A stretch of DNA of 64,000 nucleotides, from contig JAPLCQ010000081.1 in NCBI GenBank assembly GCA_026392115.1, positions 1-64,000 of the forward strand, in the 5' to 3' direction. Below the pieces are notes generated by a model that had not been told where the DNA came from, ran no database searches, and saw only the letters and a list, made by a program, of their open reading frames with translations. The stretch is from Armatimonadota bacterium. Its GTDB lineage: Bacteria; Armatimonadota; Chthonomonadetes; Chthonomonadales; CAJBBX01. The translations under genes and the position numbers were made by a program. This document shows, one piece after another, positions 1 through 9,215 of this stretch (position 1 is the first letter of the stretch; the number at the start of each line of letters is the position of its first letter).

Positions 1-439
1 CCGGACGCTCTTCGCGCTGCGCCGCGCCGGGGACCTGGAGGGCTGGACCGTGACCGGAGGCTTCAGCGTGGCGGCCGTGCCCTCGCTCTTCGCCGCGCCG
101 ACCCTCAACTCGCTGGCGGCGAGCGGCGAGGCGGGAGTGGGATCGGCCGTGTCGCCGCCCTTCACGCTGGACGCGCCCTGCCTGCGGCTCAGGCTGCAGG
201 GCGGGCGTTCGCTTGCCCCCGACGGCCCCGGCGCGCTGGCCGTGCGGCTCGTGGACGCCGCCGACGGTCGGGAGCTGGCGGTCCTCCGCCCCAACGGTTC
301 GCACATCCAGGCGGAGGCGTCCATCGACGTGGGCGCCTGGCAGGGCCGCAAGGCGCGGCTGGTGCTGGAGGATCGCAACAGCCAACCCGGCTACGCCTGG
401 ATCGGCGTCTCGGATGTCACGCTCGGACCGCGGCCCTGA
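1..439 (+). CDS. C-terminal fragment of a secreted beta-sandwich protein (GH32-associated type)
   Basis: The frame is open from the window edge (codon at 2) to a TGA at 437-439, so only the last ~145 residues are seen and the true start lies upstream. The fragment opens with 'DLEGWTVTGGFSVA' and continues with 'VSPPFTL', 'LRLRLQGG' and 'AWIGVSDVTL'. This order of motifs is what I know from the beta-sandwich module following GH32-type (levanase/sucrase-like) or related five-bladed propeller hydrolases, where it reports a 'DFE-x-W-TVTG' start. The catalytic part is not in the window, so the enzyme family is an inference. The sulfatase gene starts 16 bp downstream on the same strand, so the two are probably cotranscribed and act on the same glycan. 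Confidence 0.6.
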   Translation, partial: RTLFALRRAGDLEGWTVTGGFSVAAVPSLFAAPTLNSLAASGEAGVGSAVSPPFTLDAPCLRLRLQGGRSLAPDGPGALAVRLVDAADGRELAVLRPNGSHIQAEASIDVGAWQGRKARLVLEDRNSQPGYAWIGVSDVTLGPRP

Positions 440-455
440 CCGCACAGGAGGCCCC

Positions 456-1805
456 ATGAAGCCATCGCACCCCAACATCGTCTTCGTCTTCGGCGACCAG
501 TGGCGCGCCCAGGCGTTGGGCTACGCCGGCGATCCCAACGTCCGCACGCCCAATCTGGACGCCTTCGCGGCACGGTCGCTCCGCTTCACGCAGTCCATCT
601 CGACCTGCCCAGTCTGCTGCCCGTGGCGGGCGACCCTCATGACCGGCCAGAACCCGCTGACCCACGGCGTCTTCGTCAACGACGTGCCCGTCCGCGGCGA
701 GCCGGCCTACCTGGCCCAGTGGCTGGGCGAGGCGGGCTACGACACGGCCTACATCGGCAAGTGGCACATCGACGGGCACGGCCGTTCCACCTATATCCCG
801 CCGGAGCGGCGCAAAGGCTTCCGCCACTGGCGCGCGCAGGAGTGTACGCACGACTATAACGCGTCCGGCTACTACGCCGACGACCCGGCTCCGCTCCGTT
901 GGCCCGGCTACGACGCCGAGGCGCAGACCGAGGAGGCCATCCGTTACCTCCGCTCGGCCGGGGACCGCGGGCCCTTCATGATGATGCTCTCCTGGGGCCC
1001 GCCGCACGACCCCTACGGCGCCGCGCCGGAGCGCTACCGGGCGATGTACGATCCGGCAGGCCTCGTCCTGCGCCCCAACGTGCCCAACGAGCGCGAGGAC
1101 GAGACGAGGGCCAAAGTCGCCGGCTACTACGCCCACTGCTCCGCGCTGGACGCCTGCTTCGGCCGCCTGGCCGACGCGCTGGAGACGCTGGGGCTGGCCG
1201 ACGACACGCTGCTGGTCTTCACCTCGGACCATGGCGACATGCTCGGCTCGCACCTCCAGTGGAACAAGCAGCGCCCCTTCGAGGAGTCGATCCTGACGCC
1301 CATGCTCATGCGCTGGCCGTCGGGCTTCGGCACGGCGCCGCGCACGGTGACGAACCAGGTCGCCTCGGCGGACATCATGCCGACGCTCATCGGCCTCGCG
1401 GGCCTGCCGGTCCCGGCGACCGTGGAGGGGCGCGACCTGAGCGAGGCGATCCGCCGCAACCTGCCGCCCGACCCCGACGAGGCCACGCTCATCGAGTTGC
1501 CCGCCTGCTTCCACCAGTACGCCTACTACAACGGCGGGCGCGACTGGCGCGGCTTGCGGACGGCGCGCCACACCTACGTCATCGACCACGAGGGCCCGTG
1601 GATGCTCTTCGACAACGCGGCGGACCCGTACCAGATGCGCAACCTGGTGTCGGACCCCGCGGCGTCGGACATCCGGAGCCGCCTGGACCGCCGCCTGCGC
1701 GCTATGCTCGAGGCCCGGGGCGATCGCTTCGAGCGGGGCGCCGACCTGATCCGCCGGGCGGGCTACCCTACCGACCAGCGCGGCGACCCGGTCTACCGCC
1801 CGTAG
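456..1805 (+). CDS. sulfatase (alkaline phosphatase superfamily)
   Basis: A 449-residue type I sulfatase expected to remove sulfate esters from a glycan or small molecule. The N-terminus carries the metal-site sequence 'NIVFVFGDQWRAQ'. The formylglycine motif C-x-P-x-R is met by Cys54-Cys-Pro-Trp-Arg58, followed by 'ATLMTGQ'. Later 'YIGKWH' and 'TSDHGDMLGSH' supply the usual lysine/histidine and second metal-site residues. There is no obvious signal peptide from the chosen ATG, which has AGGAGG at 446-451 in good position. A longer upstream reading in the same frame overlaps the preceding gene and has no such site, so it was not used. Maturation would need a formylglycine-generating enzyme, not seen here. 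The gene ends 2 bp from the convergent HzsA-like gene. Confidence 0.92.
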   Translation: MKPSHPNIVFVFGDQWRAQALGYAGDPNVRTPNLDAFAARSLRFTQSISTCPVCCPWRATLMTGQNPLTHGVFVNDVPVRGEPAYLAQWLGEAGYDTAYIGKWHIDGHGRSTYIPPERRKGFRHWRAQECTHDYNASGYYADDPAPLRWPGYDAEAQTEEAIRYLRSAGDRGPFMMMLSWGPPHDPYGAAPERYRAMYDPAGLVLRPNVPNEREDETRAKVAGYYAHCSALDACFGRLADALETLGLADDTLLVFTSDHGDMLGSHLQWNKQRPFEESILTPMLMRWPSGFGTAPRTVTNQVASADIMPTLIGLAGLPVPATVEGRDLSEAIRRNLPPDPDEATLIELPACFHQYAYYNGGRDWRGLRTARHTYVIDHEGPWMLFDNAADPYQMRNLVSDPAASDIRSRLDRRLRAMLEARGDRFERGADLIRRAGYPTDQRGDPVYRP

Positions 1806-1807
1806 GC

Positions 1808-4800
1808 CTAAGGGTCGTACACCTTCCGTCCCAGCCGGATGGCCTCGCGGTTCCGCAGCTCGGTCCGCCACAGCGCCTCGGCCCGGGCCAGCCGCGCGGC
1901 GTCGGTGGGGTTGGGCCGGAAGCCCGGCATGTCGGCGCGGGGCCGCTGGAGCAGCATCGCCGCTCCGGCGCGGATGATGCCGAGAACCTCGCGGCGCTGG
2001 GGCCCGCCCTCCGGCAGGCGGTCGAGCAGCGGGCTCAGCTCCGGCCGCTCAAAGCTCACCAGCGGGCCGGGGTAGCGGTCGAAGCTGCCGTTGGCCGCGA
2101 TCGGCGCGCCGATCAGCTCCTCCAGTCGGCGCACCTGGCCGGGGTTCAGCGGGCAGCGGCCGGTCCAGTGGTCCGGGTAGGCGCAGGCGTAGGTGGGGTA
2201 GTAGGGCGCGTTCAGGTCGACCCAGGTCTGGATGCGGTCGAGGCTCTCGGCGTCGAGCCGCAGGCCGTGGTGGTCGCCGGAGACGGCCTTCACCAGCGGG
2301 CTGGCGTGCGATCCCCAGCTCATGGCGGGTTGAATCTGCGCCGGTCCCGCGCCCACGGCACCCGTGTGGCCCTTGCGCCAGAGCTCCACGTAGGCGGTGT
2401 TGAAGACGAAGTCGCGGTCGGCCGCCAGGTTCAGCTTGCGGCCGGCGGGCTTGCCGTAGTCGTGGCATCTCACGCAGTGCTTGTCGAAGACGGGCTGCAC
2501 CTCGGCCATGAAGCTGAACTCGCGAGCCGGACCGCGCCAGGGCTCCAGGGCGCTGGGAGCGCGGTGGAGGGCCATGGGCTGCCTCCGGTCGGCAGGCGGC
2601 GCCGATCGCCGCTCCTCGTGGCACCCCACGCAGCCCGCCCGCTCACCCGAGTGGACCATGGCGGCGCTCCGCATGGACTGAACCATACGACCCCGCGCAT
2701 CCAGCAGCTGGAAGTAGACCAGCGTGTCGGCGGGCACGTTGAAGTAGGCCGAGCCGTCGGCCTCCACGGGCACGCTGCCGAGGATGCGCTTGCTCTCCAG
2801 CGAGTGCCAGTTCATGCCCGGCGCGGTGTAGCCCTGGCCGAACCACGAGCCGGGCGACCAGAACCGCTTGGGCGGCGCCTCCACCACGCGTAGGCTCTTC
2901 ACCGTGCCCCGCGCGACTCCGGCCATGTGCGTGCCCTGGTAGACGTCGGCCACGTAGAAGGCGCCGGTCCCGACCGTGGTCTCACGCCTGCGCGGGATCA
3001 CCGGCGGCCGCAGGCGGGCGGTCAGCGGCATGGGGTCGTAGCAGCCCGCGCCCTCGGTGTGCAGCAGGATTTCGTTTCCGAAGAGGTCCAGCAGGTAGAT
3101 GCCGGTCTGCTCGCCCCGCCCGGTCATCCGCGCGCAGAGGAAGTACTTCGAGCTGAGAGGGTAGGGATCGGCGTACTTCACGCGCAACTGGGCGAAGGCG
3201 TCGCAGTCGAACGGCGGACCCTCGTGCACCAGCCGCATGGCGTCGGCGGGCCAGATGCGCACGACGGGCTTGCGCCCGTTGAGGCCCAGCGCCGGGTCCA
3301 CCAGCGCCAGCGCGCCCCAGAGGCGGTCGTGGTGCGGGCCGAAGATGCAGAGCGCCGTGCGGCCGCCGGGCACGATGCGCGGAGTGTAGGCCGCGGCGGG
3401 CGACGAACCGTTGTTTCCCCAGTAGATGGCCTGGTTGGCGCCGTCCGGGTTCACGGTCCAGAGGCCGTGCGCGTCGCCGAAGTTGCGGTCGACGTACTCC
3501 CAGCGCGCGTAGAGGATGCGCCCGTCGGGCATCAGCGACGCCTGGTTCTGGAACAGGTTGTTGTGCTCGATTTGCTGGATGTTGGCGCCGTCGCCGTCCA
3601 TGCGGTAGAGGTTGGCCGCGTGATCGCGGGAGCACTGGTTGAACTTGGGGTCCCGCGTGGAGGAGAAGGCGATTCCGCCGTCGGGCAGGTAGATGGGGTC
3701 GAAGTCCGAGACGCCCTCGGCGCGGGTGAGTTGCCGCCTCCCGGAGCCGTCGGCGTTCATCTCCCAGAGGTGGTAGTCCTCGTCGGCGTTGCGGCGCAGG
3801 GCGAAGAGGACGCGCTTGCCGTCGAAGCTCACGTCAGGGTCGCGCACCATGCCCTCGGGCCGGCTGATCAGCGTGCGCACCCGGCCGCCGTGCGCCAGGT
3901 CCAGGGCCTTGATCGCGCCGCCGCCCTGGAACGCCGTGTTGTGCATGACGCCGCGATCCGGGTTGAACTCGCCGGTATGGAAGAGCGTGTCGATGGCGTG
4001 GTAGTGGCTCCGGTACTGCGGCCGCGCCACGAAGAGGATGGGCCGGCCGCTCACGAGCGGGTTTGCGATGAGCGCCTCGCGCCGCAGCGCCTCGAAGGCC
4101 TCAGTCGCGCCGGCGGGCGGTTCGCCCTCGGTAGTTAGCCTGCGCCGCAGGGCCGCCAGCCGGGCCCGGTACGACGCGCCGTTGGGGTAGCGCGTGCCGA
4201 ACGTGCGCGTCAGATCGTCGATGGCCCTTGAGAGCGACTCCATGGCCGCTTCGGTCAGGCCGGCGGCTGCGCCGGGACCGGGCAGGGCGAGGCCCTCCAT
4301 CTCGAGCCAGACCACGTCCCAGCACTCGCGGCCCAGGTTGTCGTGCGTCAGCGTGATGCGCCGCACCTCGTAGTCGAAGGTGAAGCGCTCGTCATAGAGG
4401 CTCGCGTCGCCGGGCGCCAGCGTCCGCCGCACCAGGACATGGTCGGCGCCCTGGGCATCGGTGGCGGTCACGGTGAGCTTCATGCCGTCCAGCGTCTGCG
4501 CGGCGGCGGAGTCGGTCAGCCCGTAGCGAAGGCGCCAGGCGCGGCCTCGGGGCCAGGCCACGTCCCACGAGGCGTTCATGACGTTGCCATCCGGGAAAGC
4601 CAGCATGAAGAGGCCCTTGCGCCGCTCGCCGCGGACCATCCCCTCGCCTGAGGCCAGGAAGCCGCGATTGTCGCCCTCCCACTCGTACCCGGCCGCGAGC
4701 TGGTGGCCCGCGCCGTTGTTGGCGCACGTATTCCGCCAGACGTAGTTGTGCCGGGCCGCGTCGGTGATGCGCGCCTTCTCCAGCCGCAGCGGGGCGGGGG

Positions 4801-4891
4801 AGTTCCCCGTTGGCGCGGGGCCCGTGGCGCAGAGCGCGGGCAGCAGCCCCAGCGCGGGCAACCAGATCCAGCCAGAGCGCAGCTTGGGCAA
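1808..4891 (-). CDS. HzsA-related secreted beta-propeller/cytochrome c protein
   Basis: A 1027-residue exported protein. A hydrophobic leader (about residues 8-22) is followed by a sandwich-like N-terminal region and a central TolB/WD40-like propeller with repeated 'PDGGIAFSSTRD', 'MPDGRILYARWEYVD' and 'FDGKRVLFA' strands. The C-terminal part has two c-type heme motifs, C-V-G-C-H near residues 754-758 and C-V-R-C-H near 806-810, the latter within 'VQPVFDKHCVRCHDYGK', typical of planctomycete-type cytochrome domains. This order matches proteins named after hydrazine synthase subunit alpha (HzsA-related). Those are widespread in non-anammox bacteria, and hydrazine synthesis should not be inferred. 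A periplasmic or surface redox role, perhaps tied to glycan oxidation given the neighbouring sulfatase and xylanase, is speculation. Confidence 0.8.
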   Translation of the reverse strand: MPKLRSGWIWLPALGLLPALCATGPAPTGNSPAPLRLEKARITDAARHNYVWRNTCANNGAGHQLAAGYEWEGDNRGFLASGEGMVRGERRKGLFMLAFPDGNVMNASWDVAWPRGRAWRLRYGLTDSAAAQTLDGMKLTVTATDAQGADHVLVRRTLAPGDASLYDERFTFDYEVRRITLTHDNLGRECWDVVWLEMEGLALPGPGAAAGLTEAAMESLSRAIDDLTRTFGTRYPNGASYRARLAALRRRLTTEGEPPAGATEAFEALRREALIANPLVSGRPILFVARPQYRSHYHAIDTLFHTGEFNPDRGVMHNTAFQGGGAIKALDLAHGGRVRTLISRPEGMVRDPDVSFDGKRVLFALRRNADEDYHLWEMNADGSGRRQLTRAEGVSDFDPIYLPDGGIAFSSTRDPKFNQCSRDHAANLYRMDGDGANIQQIEHNNLFQNQASLMPDGRILYARWEYVDRNFGDAHGLWTVNPDGANQAIYWGNNGSSPAAAYTPRIVPGGRTALCIFGPHHDRLWGALALVDPALGLNGRKPVVRIWPADAMRLVHEGPPFDCDAFAQLRVKYADPYPLSSKYFLCARMTGRGEQTGIYLLDLFGNEILLHTEGAGCYDPMPLTARLRPPVIPRRRETTVGTGAFYVADVYQGTHMAGVARGTVKSLRVVEAPPKRFWSPGSWFGQGYTAPGMNWHSLESKRILGSVPVEADGSAYFNVPADTLVYFQLLDARGRMVQSMRSAAMVHSGERAGCVGCHEERRSAPPADRRQPMALHRAPSALEPWRGPAREFSFMAEVQPVFDKHCVRCHDYGKPAGRKLNLAADRDFVFNTAYVELWRKGHTGAVGAGPAQIQPAMSWGSHASPLVKAVSGDHHGLRLDAESLDRIQTWVDLNAPYYPTYACAYPDHWTGRCPLNPGQVRRLEELIGAPIAANGSFDRYPGPLVSFERPELSPLLDRLPEGGPQRREVLGIIRAGAAMLLQRPRADMPGFRPNPTDAARLARAEALWRTELRNREAIRLGRKVYDP

Positions 4892-4956
4892 CGGGCGTCT
4901 CCTCGCCGGGACCGTGCGGGGCCCCTCGGCAGTTGAGCCATACCATACCGCACCGC

Positions 4957-4970
4957 GGCAGGTATAACAC
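4957..4970 (+). promoter_or_regulatory. candidate -10 region between divergent genes
   Basis: The 125-bp gap between the minus-strand HzsA-like gene and GH10 contains GGCAGGTATAACAC, with TATAAC at 4963-4968, about 49 nt before the GH10 start. No good -35 hexamer lies 16-18 bp upstream. The core CAGGTATAACA recurs exactly upstream of the minus-strand gene at 55584, which supports it as a promoter element. Confidence 0.35.
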
Positions 4971-5016
4971 CGTCAGTGCCGGGCCCCGGTTAGGGCGTCG
5001 GCCGAAGGGGTGCGAC

Positions 5017-6774
5017 ATGCGCGTTCTGGCCTGCCTCTGCCTGCTCTGGGCGGCGCCGCCCGCCGTTGCGGGGCCGAACCTGATACCCAGCGACCGCTGG
5101 GACAACCATGCGCAGGGCAACATCACGCTCAAGGTCTCGCCCGCCCAGGGCGCGCCGGCGGGCGTGGCCTCCGTCATCACGATCACCACGAGCCGCGCCA
5201 CCGAGCCCTACTACCTTGCGCAAATCTCGCGGGCCATCTCCGGCGACCTGAAGGCCGGGAGCCGCCTCCGCCTCGCCTTCTGGGCGAGGTCCGCCACCCG
5301 GAGCCCCATGCGCGCCACGGTGGAACGGACCACGCCGCCCTACACCGGCGTGGTCGAGCTGAACATCGAGCCCGGCGCCGAGTGGAAGCGCTACACGGGC
5401 ATGGGCGCCACCGAGGGCTACGGGCCGGACGGCCTGTCGGCGCACTTCCAGACCGGGCGCGGACCCGGCGAGATTGAGATCGCGGGGGTGACCGTGGAGA
5501 ACCTGGGACCCGACCCGGCCATCGCCCGGGCTGAAGCCGCCTGCAAGGCCGACGCCGTGCGCCGCCGCATCCGGCAGGTCCGAACCGGTGTGCTGGAGGT
5601 GATCGTGCGCGACCGGCGCGGCCAGCCCGTTCCCAACGCCTCCGTGGCCGTCCGCGAGACGCGGAGCGACTTCCTCTTTGGGTGCAACATCTTCGGCCTC
5701 AGCCCGACCGATACCGGCGCCGCGCAGGCCGAATACCAGCGCCGGTTCACGGACCTCTTCAACTACGCCACCCTCCCCTTCTACTGGGGCGCGTTCGAAC
5801 CCGATCAGGGCCGGCCGCAGCATGAGCGCCTCACCGCCATGGCCCGCTGGTGCGCCGACCACGGACTGGCCGCCAAGGGCCACCCGCTGATCTGGCACGA
5901 GGTCTACCCGCGCTGGGCGCCCGAGGACCCCGACGCAGCGGCCGCGCTGCTCCACGACCGGGTGAAGGACATCCTCCCGCGCTACGCCGGCACGGTGAAG
6001 TACTGGGACGTGCTGAACGAGGCCAACGTCGCCCCCACCTACGCCCAGACCGGCGAGGGCGCCTGGATCAAGCGCGACGGCGCCGCACCGGTGGTGGCCA
6101 AGGCCCTCGGTTGGGCGCGCGAGGCCGGCAAGGGCCTCGGCAACACCTATCTCTACAATGACTTCGACACCGGTGACGCCAACGCGGCCCTGCTCGCCGA
6201 ACTCGCCCGCATGAAGGCGCTTCCCGACGCCATCGGCATACAGAGCCACATGCACTCCGGCCCGTGGTCCATGGAGCGCGTTTGGGCCATCACGGAGCGT
6301 TTCGCCCAGTTCGGCAAGCCGATCCACTACACCGAGGCCACGGTCGTGAGCGCGCCGCCCCGGACCTTCGACTTCGCCAAGCCGCCCACGGACTGGGCCA
6401 CCACCCCCGAGGGGGAGGCCGCACAGGCCGACTACGTGAAGCGCTTCTATTCGCTCCTCTTCAGCCATCCGTCGGTGCAGGCCATCACCTACTGGGACTT
6501 CAGCGATGCGTGGGCCTGGCTGAACGCGCCCGCCGGCTTCCTGCGCAAGGACATGAGCCCCAAGCCCGCGTACGACGCCCTGAAGCAGCTCATCCGGGGC
6601 GAGTGGTGGACCGACGCCAAGGCGGCCACCGGCGCTTCGGGCCGCTGCTCGGTCCAGGCGTTTTACGGCAGCTACGCGATCGGCGTCACGGCCCCCGGCG
6701 GCCGAAGCGCACGCGCCGAGGCCCGCTTCCCGCAGGGCAAGGGCAGGATGACCGTGGAGGTCCGCCTGCCCTGA
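5017..6774 (+). CDS. GH10 endo-beta-1,4-xylanase with N-terminal carbohydrate-binding-like domain
   Basis: A 585-residue secreted endo-xylanase-type enzyme. The start at 5017 gives a clean signal peptide ending 'AAPPAVAG', with GAAGGGG just upstream; the longer open frame has no such leader. Residues ~25-170 form a CBM4/9/22-like sandwich ('PSDRWDN', 'LRLAFWARS', 'EWKRYTG'). The GH10 barrel follows with 'PFYWGAFEPDQG', 'GHPLIWHEVYP', the acid/base Glu335 in 'YWDVLNEAN' and the likely nucleophile Glu440 in 'IHYTEATV'. The nucleophile motif is T-E-A-T, where classical xylanases have T-E-L-D. This, plus the absence of some subsite residues, leaves room for a related beta-glycan substrate. It ends 6 bp from the convergent GH51 gene. 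Confidence 0.88.
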   Translation: MRVLACLCLLWAAPPAVAGPNLIPSDRWDNHAQGNITLKVSPAQGAPAGVASVITITTSRATEPYYLAQISRAISGDLKAGSRLRLAFWARSATRSPMRATVERTTPPYTGVVELNIEPGAEWKRYTGMGATEGYGPDGLSAHFQTGRGPGEIEIAGVTVENLGPDPAIARAEAACKADAVRRRIRQVRTGVLEVIVRDRRGQPVPNASVAVRETRSDFLFGCNIFGLSPTDTGAAQAEYQRRFTDLFNYATLPFYWGAFEPDQGRPQHERLTAMARWCADHGLAAKGHPLIWHEVYPRWAPEDPDAAAALLHDRVKDILPRYAGTVKYWDVLNEANVAPTYAQTGEGAWIKRDGAAPVVAKALGWAREAGKGLGNTYLYNDFDTGDANAALLAELARMKALPDAIGIQSHMHSGPWSMERVWAITERFAQFGKPIHYTEATVVSAPPRTFDFAKPPTDWATTPEGEAAQADYVKRFYSLLFSHPSVQAITYWDFSDAWAWLNAPAGFLRKDMSPKPAYDALKQLIRGEWWTDAKAATGASGRCSVQAFYGSYAIGVTAPGGRSARAEARFPQGKGRMTVEVRLP

Positions 6775-6780
6775 CGGGGC

Positions 6781-9207
6781 TCAGCGCACCTGAATCACGG
6801 TGAACGAGGTGGGCGGGAAGGTGCGGCGGACCGCGCCGTCCCGCATCTCCTCCTCGGTGGCGATCGGCGCGACGGCATTGGGGTCGGACGCGCTGTTGGC
6901 CGCCTCCAGCGACGCGGCGAGGGTCCGCACCGTGGCGCGCTTGCGACCGCGCAGGCCCTGCACGCGCACGTCGCAGGTGACGGCCTCGCCGGTGCGGTTC
7001 AGCACGCGGACCGTCGTGCGCTTGCCGTCCTCGCTCCTCAGCGCGGTGGCCTCCAGCCCGGCGGCGGTGACCTCGGCCTCCACCAGCAGCGGCTGGGCGG
7101 CCTCGGAGACCATCTGCGTCACCCACCCGGGCGGCTGCAGCCAGACCGAGCGTTGGTTCAGGAAGAGCAGGCCCTGGTCCCAAGCGTTGTCGTTCTGGCC
7201 GTCGGGCTGCAGGCAGTTGGCGCTGGTGACCACGGGCAGGTCCAGCCGCTCGCATACGGCGATGGCCGCGGCGTTGCTCAGCGCCCGGCGCTGGCGGTGG
7301 TTGCCCGAGTTGAACTCGAAGACCGCCACGCGGTGGCGTGCGCCGTCGGCCAGGCGGCCCAGGGCGGCGATGTAGCTGGGCAGCGCCGCCAGGTCGCCTG
7401 AGTCGCCTGGGCCGTCCGTGCCGATGTGGACGTCGAACCAGACCTCGCGGTTGTGCCGCTTGGCCAGCTCCAGGATGGCCCGGTGACCCTCCATGTCGCG
7501 GATGCCCGACGCCGCGCCCGTGATGCGCGCCGGGTCGGTGATGGGGTCGCCGTAGACGAAGTCTCCCACCACGAGGATGATGTCACGGTCCTTGGCCCAG
7601 ATCGCCTCCGCGAGCCGCGCGAAGGTGGCGGCGTAGGCGGCGTCCACGCGCTCCTCGTTGCCCAGCTCCAGGTACTTCAGCCCGAAGGGGCGCCCGCAGC
7701 CGTCCGCCACGCGCCTGCGCCCCCAGGGGCTGTCCGCCGGGCCGTTGGCATACTCGATGAAGTCGGCCATGTCCGTCGGCGTCTCGCCCATGTTGAAGGC
7801 GGGGATGCAGGCGAACCCCTGGGCGCGGCAGAGCGCCATGAAGTCGATGATGCCCCAGCCGTTGCTGGACCACGGATACCAGGTCCCGGCGCAGGGCGGC
7901 CGCAACTCGCGAGGACCGATCATCTTCTTCCACCGGTACTCGGGGTGGTTGATCATGGAGCCGCCGTAGCGCAGCACGGTGACGCCCTGCCGCTTCAGGC
8001 CCTCGGCGACGTCCCGCCGCACGGGGAGGCCCGGCAAGCGGCCCCACGCGCCTGGATGGAGCGCGGCGTGTCCCAGCGTCACCTCGCCGGGCGCGCGCAG
8101 CTCCAGCGTCAGGCGGGCGTCGTCGAGCGCGCGCGCGGGCGTCAGCCGGAAGGTCGTGCGCGGCTTGTCGGGAGTGACCCGGACGCGCGTCTCCGCCGTC
8201 GGGATGCCCCCCGAGCCGCCCTCGAGCGCCACCCAGAGGTCGGTCGGGCTCGTGACACGGGCCAGCAGCACTCCCTCGTAGGGCTTGCCGCCGTCCACAT
8301 GGAGTCCCCAGCGGTTCAGGCCCCGGTTCTCGATGCCCACCGCGCCCTCGCCCGACTCGAAGCGTATCTTCTGGCTCTGGGCGCCGAGCATCGGCTCCCG
8401 GCGCACGAGTTCGAAGCCTCCCTGCGCCGTGCCGCGCACCACCGGCCTCCACATGCGGCTCACGGCCCCCGCCTGTGCGGCCTGCGCCAGAGGCAGCGCC
8501 TGTTCGCGGCCGCCCACCGTGACCCTCAGGTTGCGGTAGCAGGCCGATCGTTGCCACGGGCGCAGGGCCACGCTGCCGGCCGGGAGCGCGTTGGGGCCGT
8601 CGTCGTGCCGCGCCACGTGGCGGCCGTCCACCCAGACATCGAACGCCGAGCCCTCAAGCTTCACCCGCACGCTGATCCACCGCCCCACGGGCGTCGGGCA
8701 GGGGATATCGCCGAAGTGGCGCCAGTCGTGCCTGTGGCGGCCCAGCGTCACCGCCTGCGCCTGGGCGTCCAGCGATACCTCGTAGCCGTCGAACTCATCC
8801 ACTCCGGCGCCTGCGCCCGCCACGCGGAGGATCAGTCCCGCCTTGCCCGGCCCGCCCTCCGGCAGAAGAGTCTCCACGGAGACCTCGCCGTCGCGGAAGG
8901 GCGCCGTGTCGCTCACCAGCTTGAGGCCGTCGGGACCCGAAGCGCGCACCTCGCCGCCTTCCACGCGCCACTCGCCGCCGTAGGCCCGGAACCCGGGGAT
9001 CGCCGCCTGCGGAGCGGGCTCCTGGAAGCTCTCGCCGTAGAGCATCTGGCTGTAGATGCCGCCGTACACCTCGTGGTTCACGTCCTCCAGGCAGGCGCCC
9101 GTAAGGAGGCGCGACACGCGGTGGACCACGCGGTCCGGGTGGACGGTGATGCCCGGTCTCTCGGCCGGCGCGAAGGAAAGCAGTGCCGGCAGCAGTAGCG
9201 CGCCCAT
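6781..9207 (-). CDS. GH51-type alpha-L-arabinofuranosidase with inserted LamG/DUF1080-like domain
   Basis: An 808-residue exported exo-enzyme expected to release arabinose from arabinan or arabinoxylan. The start at 9207 is preceded by TTGAGG and gives a short signal peptide 'MGALLLPALLSFAPAERPG'. The following 'LTGACLEDVNHEVYGGIY' is the standard GH51 N-terminus. Residues ~60-210 form a concanavalin-like insert ('EVSVETLLPEGG', 'WISVRVKLEG', 'DVWVDGRHVARHDDG'). The barrel then carries Asn517-Glu518 in 'LELGNEERV' (acid/base) and Glu631 in 'VAVFEFNSGN' as probable nucleophile. The C-terminal sandwich ends 'SFTVIQVR'. It lies 8 bp after the cysteine-rich gene, so the two form one operon. Confidence 0.85.
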   Translation of the reverse strand: MGALLLPALLSFAPAERPGITVHPDRVVHRVSRLLTGACLEDVNHEVYGGIYSQMLYGESFQEPAPQAAIPGFRAYGGEWRVEGGEVRASGPDGLKLVSDTAPFRDGEVSVETLLPEGGPGKAGLILRVAGAGAGVDEFDGYEVSLDAQAQAVTLGRHRHDWRHFGDIPCPTPVGRWISVRVKLEGSAFDVWVDGRHVARHDDGPNALPAGSVALRPWQRSACYRNLRVTVGGREQALPLAQAAQAGAVSRMWRPVVRGTAQGGFELVRREPMLGAQSQKIRFESGEGAVGIENRGLNRWGLHVDGGKPYEGVLLARVTSPTDLWVALEGGSGGIPTAETRVRVTPDKPRTTFRLTPARALDDARLTLELRAPGEVTLGHAALHPGAWGRLPGLPVRRDVAEGLKRQGVTVLRYGGSMINHPEYRWKKMIGPRELRPPCAGTWYPWSSNGWGIIDFMALCRAQGFACIPAFNMGETPTDMADFIEYANGPADSPWGRRRVADGCGRPFGLKYLELGNEERVDAAYAATFARLAEAIWAKDRDIILVVGDFVYGDPITDPARITGAASGIRDMEGHRAILELAKRHNREVWFDVHIGTDGPGDSGDLAALPSYIAALGRLADGARHRVAVFEFNSGNHRQRRALSNAAAIAVCERLDLPVVTSANCLQPDGQNDNAWDQGLLFLNQRSVWLQPPGWVTQMVSEAAQPLLVEAEVTAAGLEATALRSEDGKRTTVRVLNRTGEAVTCDVRVQGLRGRKRATVRTLAASLEAANSASDPNAVAPIATEEEMRDGAVRRTFPPTSFTVIQVR

Positions 9208-9215
9208 GGCGGACC

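Noticed and set aside
417-1871. Long open frame antisense to the sulfatase gene
   Set aside because: It is rich in Arg/Val/Ala as expected from the third-position GC bias of the real plus-strand sulfatase and has no motif or ribosome site.
899-2893. 664-codon plus-strand frame spanning the sulfatase end and the HzsA-like gene
   Set aside because: It crosses two genes of opposite strands whose motifs are clear in other frames; its sequence is Arg/Pro-rich shadow.
7426-9198. 590-codon plus-strand frame opposite the GH51 gene
   Set aside because: It is a GC-bias shadow of the GH51 gene; the residues are low-complexity Arg/Ala/Val/Gly with no domain.
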